This document shows, in pieces, positions 1-4,960 of a stretch of 5,569 nt of DNA (position 1 is the stretch's first letter; each line of letters starts with the position of its first letter). The stretch lies in NCBI GenBank assembly GCA_002319925.1, contig DCFP01000141.1:4692-10260 (forward strand), written 5' to 3'. A program made the translations under genes and the position numbers. This DNA is from Holophagaceae bacterium UBA1801. GTDB taxonomy: Bacteria > Acidobacteriota > Holophagae > Holophagales > Holophagaceae. The notes beneath the pieces were generated by a model. It was not told the DNA's origin, searched no databases, and saw nothing but the letters and a program-made list of their open reading frames with translations.

Positions 1-567
1 CATCTGCTTGCCGGGCATGGCATCCAGAGTGAAGCGGGCGGTCACTTCCGCGATGCGCCCGGCGCCATGGTTGATGACGATGAACTGGATGGCCAGAAGG
101 ATCAGGAAGACCACCAGGCCGATGACATAGCTGCCGCCCACCACGAACTGGCCGAAAGCCTGGATCATGTGTCCGGCCGCCGCGGGTCCCTGGTCGCCCG
201 CGTAGAGCAGGATGCGCCGGGTGGCCGCCACGTTCAGGGCCAGGCGGAAGAGCGTGATCATCAACAGGACGGACGGATAGGCGCTGAAATCCTGGGGGCG
301 GTTCACATACATGCCCACCACCAGGATCACTAGGGACATGGTGATGTTGAAGACGATGAGCAGGTCCAGGGCGAAACCGGGCACCGGAATGATCATCACG
401 ATCATCACGATGAGGATGAACAGGGGCGCAGCCAGATCCACCCGCTTGGCTAAGCGGGCCATCAACGGCAACAGTCTGTCGAGGAAGGTCAGCATTCTGA
501 CACCCGCCCGGCGGAGGGCGAAAGGGATGCCAGGACGAGGGCGCGAGGTCCGGTGGTGGGCATTCAT
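1..567 (-). CDS. flhA: Flagellar biosynthesis protein FlhA, N-terminal part (runs off left edge)
   Basis: FlhA is the large inner-membrane component of the flagellar type III export gate; it uses the proton motive force and docks export substrates with its cytoplasmic domain. Only the first 189 residues are present, with no stop before the window edge. Visible are hydrophobic segments at about 47-66, 68-87 and 142-166, the conserved LFRLALNVAATR stretch at 106-117, and the FHIPEP-family signature GAGRIAEV...ARFTLDAMPGKQM at 168-189. GAGRIAEV favours FlhA over the injectisome homologue SctV. The ATG at 567 was chosen because GGAG lies 9 nt upstream. It gives an Arg-rich extension of 24 residues before Met25 (codon at 493-495), which would be the usual family start, so the true start is uncertain. 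The gene is divergent from the hydrolase gene and so probably heads its transcript; flhF or other flagellar genes would be expected beyond the left edge. Confidence 0.93.
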   Translation of the reverse strand, partial: MNAHHRTSRPRPGIPFALRRAGVRMLTFLDRLLPLMARLAKRVDLAAPLFILIVMIVMIIPVPGFALDLLIVFNITMSLVILVVGMYVNRPQDFSAYPSVLLMITLFRLALNVAATRRILLYAGDQGPAAAGHMIQAFGQFVVGGSYVIGLVVFLILLAIQFIVINHGAGRIAEVTARFTLDAMPGKQM

Positions 568-634
568 TTAGGAAATCTCCGGCATCCAAAGGCCTCAAGA
601 GCCCCTACGGCTCCGCGAAATTTATGGAGAACCC
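568..634. promoter_or_regulatory. Divergent intergenic region between flhA and the hydrolase gene
   Basis: This 67-bp gap must hold the start signals of both divergent genes, unless promoters lie inside coding sequence. I see the flhA ribosome site (GGAG, minus strand, 576-579), the hydrolase ribosome site (GGAG at 626-629), and a small perfect inverted repeat, GAGCC-CCTAC-GGCTC, at 599-613 that could be an operator or chance. No convincing -35/-10 pair for sigma-70, and no clear sigma-28 or sigma-54 flagellar promoter, could be recognised. Confidence 0.35.
576..579 (-). promoter_or_regulatory. Ribosome binding site supporting the upstream flhA start
   Basis: GGAG on the minus strand, 9 nt before the ATG at 567, supports the longer flhA start. 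The internal Met25 codon has only a weak GC-rich stretch before it, with no AGGA-like core. Confidence 0.5.
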
Positions 635-1450
635 ATGCGTCCAGCCTTCCTCGCGATGCCACTCAGTTTTCTTCCGCTTCTGTCCGGGCAACCTTTGATG
701 TACCAGGATGGGGCCGCCCGGCTGGAGGGCTACCTATCCAAACCGGAGGGTGCGAAGGGCATGACCCCTGGGGTGGTGATCATCCACCAATGGATGGGGC
801 TTACGGACCACGAGCGGAGGACCGCCGACGAACTGGCCAAGCTGGGCTACACGGCACTCGCGGCGGACATCTACGGTGCTGGCGTGCATCCGGCCAACAC
901 CCAGGAGGCCTCGAAACTGGCGGGGATCTACAAGGACGACCGGAATCTCTACCAGCAGCGGATCCGCGCGGCTCTGGACGTGCTCAAGGCCCAGAAGGGC
1001 GTGGACCCCGACAAGATGGCCGTGATCGGATTCTGCTTCGGTGGCACCGGCGCCCTGGAAGCGGCCCGGGGCGGCCTGCCCGTGAAGGGTGTGGTCTCCT
1101 TCCACGGCGGCCTGGACTCCCCGGCGGACCGGCCCATCCGGACCATCACCGCCAAGGTACTGGTCTGCCATGGCGCCGACGATCCCTTCACGTCGAAGGA
1201 TGTGCCCACTTTCCAGGATGAGATGCGGAAGGCGAAGGCCGACTACACCTTCATTGCCTACGCGGGCGCCGTTCACTCCTTCACCCAGAAGGAAGCGGGC
1301 AATGACCCATCCAAGGGCGCTGCCTACCAGGAAGCCGCGGCCAAGCGCAGCTGGCAGCACATGAAGGACTTTTTCAACGAGCTCTTCGGCCAGATTCCTG
1401 GCATGGCCCAACAGGCCGCCAATTCGGAAGCCGCGACCACCCATTCCTGA
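635..1450 (+). CDS. Dienelactone hydrolase family alpha/beta-hydrolase, probably exported
   Basis: This is a 271-residue alpha/beta-hydrolase of the dienelactone hydrolase (DLH) family, whose members cleave lactones or esters with a Cys-Asp-His triad. Visible are the nucleophile elbow GFCFGG (132-137, Cys134), the acid in HGADDPF (Asp183, or Asp182), and the base in GAVHSFT (His214). HQWMGL at 51-56 stands where classical DLH has a triad-linked Glu; here it is Gln52. The first ~18 residues (MRPAFLAMPLSFLPLLSG) look like a short signal peptide, with a weak positive charge (Arg2), so the enzyme may act in the periplasm. The last ~20 residues are an Ala/Gln/Ser-rich tail beyond the usual fold. 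The start has GGAG 5 nt upstream. The substrate cannot be told from sequence; the chlorocatechol-pathway role of the type enzyme should not be assumed, since no catabolic neighbours are present. Confidence 0.85.
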   Translation: MRPAFLAMPLSFLPLLSGQPLMYQDGAARLEGYLSKPEGAKGMTPGVVIIHQWMGLTDHERRTADELAKLGYTALAADIYGAGVHPANTQEASKLAGIYKDDRNLYQQRIRAALDVLKAQKGVDPDKMAVIGFCFGGTGALEAARGGLPVKGVVSFHGGLDSPADRPIRTITAKVLVCHGADDPFTSKDVPTFQDEMRKAKADYTFIAYAGAVHSFTQKEAGNDPSKGAAYQEAAAKRSWQHMKDFFNELFGQIPGMAQQAANSEAATTHS

Positions 1451-1466
1451 CCGAATAATTTCATGA

Positions 1467-1482
1467 GCTGTTCCGAAACAGC
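1467..1482 (+). terminator. Small hairpin after the hydrolase gene
   Basis: A perfect 6-bp inverted repeat, GCTGTT-CCGA-AACAGC, begins 17 nt after the hydrolase stop. It is followed by CGTCTCTCC rather than a T-run, so it is a weak terminator candidate at best. It could equally be an operator for the downstream CBS gene, or chance. Confidence 0.25.
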
Positions 1483-1527
1483 CGTCTCTCCATGGGCATC
1501 TGATCGGGTGAGTGAATGCCCCATATC

Positions 1528-1534
1528 AAGGAGA
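1528..1534 (+). promoter_or_regulatory. Ribosome binding site deciding the CBS gene start
   Basis: AAGGAGA sits 4 nt before the ATG at 1539. An earlier in-frame ATG at 1512 lacks such a site, and its nine extra residues (MNAPYQGDA) are encoded across this motif, so the start is placed at 1539. Confidence 0.8.
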
Positions 1535-1538
1535 CGCC

Positions 1539-1982
1539 ATGAGCACGGTCCGGACCATCCTCAACCGCAAGGGAAACAGCTTCTGGTTCATCGAACCGGA
1601 ATCCTCGGTGCTGCAGGCGGCGAAGCGCCTCAACGACAAGAAGATCGGCGCCCTCATCGTCATGGATGGCGAGCGTCTGGTCGGCGTGTTCTCCGAGCGC
1701 GATCTCGTGCGCCTGGTGGCGCAGAAGGGCTCTGAAGCCCTGAACCTGACCATTGGCGACGTGATGACAACCCAGGTCTTCGGCGTGAAGCCTTCGACCA
1801 CCGTCGACGAGTGCATGGCCCTGATGACCGAGAAGGGCATCCGCCACGTGCCTGTCCTGGACGGCAAGACCGTGCTGGGCGTGGTCTCCAACCGCGACGT
1901 CGTCTATGAGGCCATCGCGAATCGCGAGAGCCTGCTGAGCGGCATGGAAGTGCTCATCGCCAATCACGAATTCCCCACTTAG
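1539..1982 (+). CDS. Stand-alone tandem CBS-domain protein
   Basis: This 147-residue cytoplasmic protein consists almost entirely of two CBS motifs forming one Bateman module: CBS1 at about 8-62, ending GVFSERDLVRLV, and CBS2 at about 74-127, ending GVVSNRDVVYEA. Such modules usually bind adenine nucleotides (AMP, ATP, sometimes NADH or SAM) in clefts lined by the [ST]xxD-type loops, here Ser52/Asp55 and Ser117/Asp120. No catalytic, DNA-binding or membrane domain is attached, so it is probably a small energy-state sensor acting on an unknown partner. The start is set by a strong ribosome site. It lies 88 bp after the hydrolase gene on the same strand, perhaps co-transcribed, and converges on larA. 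Its stop codon lies within two overlapping inverted repeats. The fold is secure; the partner and ligand are not. Confidence 0.9.
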   Translation: MSTVRTILNRKGNSFWFIEPESSVLQAAKRLNDKKIGALIVMDGERLVGVFSERDLVRLVAQKGSEALNLTIGDVMTTQVFGVKPSTTVDECMALMTEKGIRHVPVLDGKTVLGVVSNRDVVYEAIANRESLLSGMEVLIANHEFPT

Positions 1983-1992
1983 CGAATTCGTG
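1965..1992 (+). repeat. Hairpin spanning the CBS gene stop codon
   Basis: CACGAATTC (1965-1973) and GAATTCGTG (1984-1992) form a perfect 9-bp stem with a 10-nt loop containing the TAG stop (1980-1982). It is not followed by a T-run. Its right arm also belongs to the inverted repeat at 1980-2018, so the two structures exclude each other. Confidence 0.5.
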
Positions 1993-2018
1993 CAGGTGAA
2001 CGTGGCAGTAATTCGCTA
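1980..2018 (+). repeat. Inverted repeat at the CBS gene 3' end
   Basis: TAGCGAATT (1980-1988, including the stop codon) and AATTCGCTA (2010-2018) form a perfect 9-bp stem around a 21-nt spacer. The spacer resembles the arms of the hairpin at 2198-2249. The role may be termination, transcript protection or protein binding; no T-run supports a classical terminator. Confidence 0.45.
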
Positions 2019-2068
2019 GTGTCCGGGCCTTATCAATTCGGTTTCGTGTTCTGTGACAGAGGATTCAC

Positions 2069-2112
2069 CACCAAGTTCACCAAGGAAAACCACCAAGGGC
2101 ACCAAGGAAAGC
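2069..2112 (+). repeat. CACCAAG-based tandem repeat, two 22-bp units
   Basis: Two adjacent 22-bp units (2069-2090 and 2091-2112) match at 19 of 22 positions. Each contains two CACCAAG heptamers 9 bp apart (starts 2069, 2078, 2091, 2100). The reverse complement, CTTGGTG, recurs at 2139 and 2148, again 9 bp apart. From memory, CACCAAG-rich intergenic repeats occur in many environmental bacteria; their function is unknown. Confidence 0.75.
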
Positions 2113-2145
2113 AGTCATGATCTGCTTTTCATGGTGCCCTTGGTG
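2091..2145 (-). terminator. Long near-perfect hairpin, possible terminator of the lactate operon
   Basis: Arms 2091-2114 and 2122-2145 pair over 24 positions with one mismatch (A2105/A2131) and one G-T wobble, around the 7-nt loop TCATGAT. Read on the minus strand, the stem is followed at once by GTTTTCC, so it could end the larA transcript about 90 nt past its stop. The plus-strand exit is not T-rich. The stem uses the second CACCAAG unit, so the structure may be primarily a dispersed repeat that also terminates. Confidence 0.5.
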
Positions 2146-2197
2146 ATCTTGGTGGAAGTGCTTTTCTCCCTATCCAACGCTAATCCGTATTGGGAAC

Positions 2198-2249
2198 TTG
2201 TGCAGTAAACCGGTAGTGAGGAGAGGCCCGCTGCCGGTTCACTGCACGA
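2198..2249 (-). repeat. Imperfect hairpin across the larA stop codon
   Basis: Arms 2198-2216 and 2231-2249 are inverted copies agreeing at 16 of 19 positions (core TGCAGT-AACCGG against CCGGTT-ACTGCA); two of the three differences still allow G-T pairing. The loop is 14 nt. The larA stop (2239-2241) and its last codons lie inside one arm. On the minus strand the hairpin is followed by GTTCCCAATACGG, with no T-run, so it is not a classical terminator. It may stabilise the mRNA 3' end or be part of a repeat. Confidence 0.55.
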
Positions 2250-3513
2250 TCACCGATACGCCATCGGGAATGACGGTGATGGACGCATCGGCGCCTTTGA
2301 TGCTCCGGGCCGTTGTTAGTGCATCTTCGAGCGTATTGGCGTGAAGCATCTTCATGTCCGTGATCATCTTCGGGTCGCATCGATCCGTGACCATGATGAC
2401 CTTGTTCTTGATGAGGATGCGGGCCAGGATTTGCGATTCCCACTGGTCCGGGATGGTGTCTTCCATATCGATTTTCAGGATGGTATCCATCACGTCCTGG
2501 GCGGTCTCGTGGCCCAGGAAGGTCTGGTAGAAATCCTCGCCACCGTGACCGTCGTTGCAGGCGGCCGCCATGATGATGACGCCGTTCTCGAGGGTGCAGG
2601 CCTCGGCTGCGGTCATGCCCTTCACGGCCTGGTAGATGTTCTGATCCAGCGGGTAGCCGCCGTTGGAGGTGATGACGATATCGGCCTTGACCGCATCTAC
2701 CCGGGCCAATCCCGTGACGAAATCGCAGCCCGAAAGATGCGCCTCGACCCGATCTCCCGCCACGGCGTGGACGATTCGCTTCTCGCTGTCGATGACGACG
2801 TTGAGGATGAAGGCCAGGTTCGCCGCCTGCGCCGCGAACTGCATGTCGCGGTGCATGGGGTTGCCTTCGAGGATCCCGGTGCGGGAGCGCTCGTGGATGA
2901 TGAACCGCGAGCAGTGGTTTGCCAGCACCGTTTTTGCCCCGGCCACGCCGGGCAGGATGCTCTTGCGTCCGCCGGAGAACCCGGCGAAGAAGTGGGGTTC
3001 GATGAAGCCTTCGGAGATCAGGAGATCGGCCTCCACGGCCAGTTTGTTCAGCCATAGGGCTCCCCCGGAAGGCAGCACGCCCAGGTAGGCCAGCGCGCCG
3101 TCATCGCGGCTGTCGTGGTTCACGATTTTTTCGTTGGCCACGATGGCCTCGCCAAACTTGCTGATCATTTCCTCGCGGGTGGTCAGGCGGTGGAAGCCGG
3201 TTGCGATGAGGATGGTGATGTCGGCATCCGGGTTGCTCAAGCGAATTTCTTCCAGCAACAGGGGCAACGTGATGCGGCTGGGCACGGGACGCGTGTGGTC
3301 GCTGGTGATGAGCACGATTTTCCGGCGGCCCTTGGCCAGTTCCCTCAGGCGCGGCGAGCCGATGGGGTTTTCGAGAGCCCTGCGCACCAGTTCTTCCTGT
3401 CCGCACTGGGGCTGATAGTGATGGGCCTTCGATTCCAGAACGGCTTTCAGGTTTCCGTCTTCCAAGGTGAGATCGCGAAAGCCCCTGGCATAAGGCATCT
3501 TGATGGTCGCCAT
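2239..3513 (-). CDS. larA: Nickel-pincer lactate racemase LarA
   Basis: LarA interconverts D- and L-lactate by hydride transfer through a nickel-pincer nucleotide cofactor. The 424-residue length matches the family. Residues that in the L. plantarum enzyme bind cofactor or substrate are present at identical numbers: Asp72 and Arg75 in SDHTRPVP, His108 in ATGFHR, His174 in EPHFFAGFSGGRK, the cofactor-tethering Lys184, nickel-ligand His200, Gln295 and Lys298 in the SNGGYPLDQNIYQAVK block. The start is set by AAAGGAG 7 nt upstream. It is the last gene of the operon, 36 bp after the FAD-linked dehydrogenase, which fits a role in converting the non-oxidised lactate isomer. LarA homologues also racemise or epimerise other 2-hydroxyacids, so lactate is inferred from the neighbours. 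The cofactor genes larB, larC and larE are not in this window and must lie elsewhere. Confidence 0.92.
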   Translation of the reverse strand: MATIKMPYARGFRDLTLEDGNLKAVLESKAHHYQPQCGQEELVRRALENPIGSPRLRELAKGRRKIVLITSDHTRPVPSRITLPLLLEEIRLSNPDADITILIATGFHRLTTREEMISKFGEAIVANEKIVNHDSRDDGALAYLGVLPSGGALWLNKLAVEADLLISEGFIEPHFFAGFSGGRKSILPGVAGAKTVLANHCSRFIIHERSRTGILEGNPMHRDMQFAAQAANLAFILNVVIDSEKRIVHAVAGDRVEAHLSGCDFVTGLARVDAVKADIVITSNGGYPLDQNIYQAVKGMTAAEACTLENGVIIMAAACNDGHGGEDFYQTFLGHETAQDVMDTILKIDMEDTIPDQWESQILARILIKNKVIMVTDRCDPKMITDMKMLHANTLEDALTTARSIKGADASITVIPDGVSVIVQ

Positions 3514-3549
3514 GGGTCGGCTCCTTTCGGCAATTTGAGGTGACTTCCT

Positions 3550-4947
3550 TTACGCTACGACCTTGCCCGGGTTGAGGATCCACTTGGGGTCGAAGGCCTG
3601 CTTGATGCCCCGCAGGAGGGACATGCCCGCGGCGCCCATGGCTTCCTGCAGGTAGGGCAACTTGGCATAGCCGATGCCGTGCTCGCCGGAGACCTTGCCG
3701 CCCAATTCCCGGGACTTCGCATACATGCATTCGAAGACCTGGCCGAGCTTGTCACGCCATACCGCCTCGGGCAGTTCGTCCCGCAATACATAGATGTGCA
3801 GGTTGCCATCGCCCGCGTGGCCGAAGCTCTTGATGCGGATATCGAAGCGTTTCTGGAGAGTCTCCGCGAACTTCACGAACTCGGCGATCTTGTTGCGGGG
3901 CACCACCACGTCGCATTCGTCCATCTCCGTGGTGGAGGCCTTGATAGCTTCCAGGAAAGCGCCGCGCGCCTTCCAGATGGATTCCTGCCGCTCCTGAGTG
4001 TTGGAGATGAGCACGTCCAGAGCCCCCGCTTCGAGGCAGATGTGGGCCACTTTTTCGTAGGCCGCCTCGATCTCCGCCTGGGTGTTGCCATCGAAGGTCA
4101 GCAGCAGATAAGCGTCCGCAGAGTTGTCCGGGAACGCCTTCCCCAGGAAGGTCTCGGAGGCCAGGATGACATCGCGGATCATGTACTCGATGGCCGTGGG
4201 TATGGATTTGGATTTGATGATCTTCGGCACGGTATCGATGGCCGTCTCGAGATCCGGGAACGGTACCAGCAGGCTCATGGCCTTCTTGGGCAGGGGAAGC
4301 AGCCGGAGCACGGCCTTGGTGACGATGCCCAGGGTACCTTCGGAGCCGATGATGAGATCCTTCAGGGCGTAGCCTGAGCTGTTCTTCACCACTTTGCCGC
4401 CCAGTTCCATGACCTCGCCGCTGGGCAGTACCACTTCCAGGGCGCGCACGTAGTCGCGGGTCACGCCGTACTTCACGGCGCGCATTCCGCCGGCGTTGGT
4501 GTTGATGTTGCCGGCGATGGTGGCGCTCTTCTCGCCAGGATCGGGGGGATAGAAGAAGTCCCGCTCCTCGACGAACTTCGAGATCTCCATCAGGAGCACG
4601 CCCGGTTCCACCGTGAGGGTGAGGTTCTCCTCGTCCAGCTCCAGAATGCGGTTCATGCGCGAGAGGTTCATGAGGATGCCGCCATGGATGGGCACGGCCG
4701 CGCCCACCAGGCCCGTGCCCTGCCCGCGGGGCGTCACGGGGATGCAGTGGTCATGGGCGTACTTCATGATCTTCTGCACTTCGTCCGTGGAGATGACCTC
4801 TACCAGCACATCGGGGAAGCGATGGATGCCCGCCAGTTCGTCATGGCTGAAATCCTCGTTGATGGCTTCTCCCATGAAGACCCGGTCAACGCCGCAAACA
4901 GAGCGGAGAAAGTCCACATCGGCCTGTTCAATGACTTTGTAGTTCAT
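3550..4947 (-). CDS. lctD: FAD-linked D-lactate dehydrogenase, GlcD/LctD type, EtfAB-associated
   Basis: This 465-residue flavoprotein belongs to the GlcD/D-lactate dehydrogenase branch of the FAD-binding PCMH (vanillyl-alcohol oxidase) superfamily and oxidises a 2-hydroxyacid, most likely D-lactate to pyruvate. FAD-domain motifs are PRGQGTGLVGAAVP (73-86), PPDPGEKSATIAGNINTNAGG-like residues at 134-154, KYGVTRDYV (159-167) and GSEGTLGIVT (201-210). The C-terminal substrate domain carries GHAGDGNLH (376-384), SGEHGIG (420-426) and NPGKV (459-463). There is no C-terminal Cys-rich iron-sulfur domain, so electrons must leave through a partner; the etfA gene 13 bp upstream points to EtfAB, as in the A. 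woodii LctBCD complex. The start has AGGAG 6 nt upstream. Glycolate or 2-hydroxyglutarate as substrate cannot be excluded from sequence alone, but larA downstream favours lactate. The gene symbol follows A. woodii usage. Confidence 0.88.
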   Translation of the reverse strand: MNYKVIEQADVDFLRSVCGVDRVFMGEAINEDFSHDELAGIHRFPDVLVEVISTDEVQKIMKYAHDHCIPVTPRGQGTGLVGAAVPIHGGILMNLSRMNRILELDEENLTLTVEPGVLLMEISKFVEERDFFYPPDPGEKSATIAGNINTNAGGMRAVKYGVTRDYVRALEVVLPSGEVMELGGKVVKNSSGYALKDLIIGSEGTLGIVTKAVLRLLPLPKKAMSLLVPFPDLETAIDTVPKIIKSKSIPTAIEYMIRDVILASETFLGKAFPDNSADAYLLLTFDGNTQAEIEAAYEKVAHICLEAGALDVLISNTQERQESIWKARGAFLEAIKASTTEMDECDVVVPRNKIAEFVKFAETLQKRFDIRIKSFGHAGDGNLHIYVLRDELPEAVWRDKLGQVFECMYAKSRELGGKVSGEHGIGYAKLPYLQEAMGAAGMSLLRGIKQAFDPKWILNPGKVVA

Positions 4948-4960
4948 CCTATTCTCCTGG

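Noticed and set aside
391..408. Tandem 9-bp repeat GATCATCAC inside flhA
   Set aside because: It encodes a repeated Ile-Val-Met in the first membrane helix and is explained by coding for a hydrophobic segment.
1..567. Virulence-type export gate SctV instead of FlhA
   Set aside because: The GAGRIAEV wording before the signature and the overall similarity match flagellar FlhA better; no injectisome genes are visible, although only the N-terminal part can be judged.
734..1444. Minus-strand 236-codon open frame opposite the hydrolase gene
   Set aside because: It is antisense to a well-supported DLH-family gene and its translation shows no recognisable motif.
1512..1538. Upstream in-frame ATG for the CBS gene
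   Set aside because: The strong AAGGAGA site lies downstream of it and directly in front of the ATG at 1539.
2066..2155. CRISPR-like short repeats
   Set aside because: The CACCAAG units are 7 bp and separated by 2-6 bp, with no spacer-sized unique sequence and no cas genes; it is a tandem/inverted repeat, not an array.
2180..3055. Minus-strand 291-codon frame overlapping larA
   Set aside because: It is a shifted-frame reading of larA with Arg/His-rich composition; larA itself has all active-site residues in the other frame.
3679..4377. Long open frames on the plus strand opposite the dehydrogenase gene
   Set aside because: They are antisense shadows in GC-rich coding DNA: low-complexity His/Arg/Gly-rich translations without family motifs or ribosome sites, opposite a gene with clear FAD motifs.
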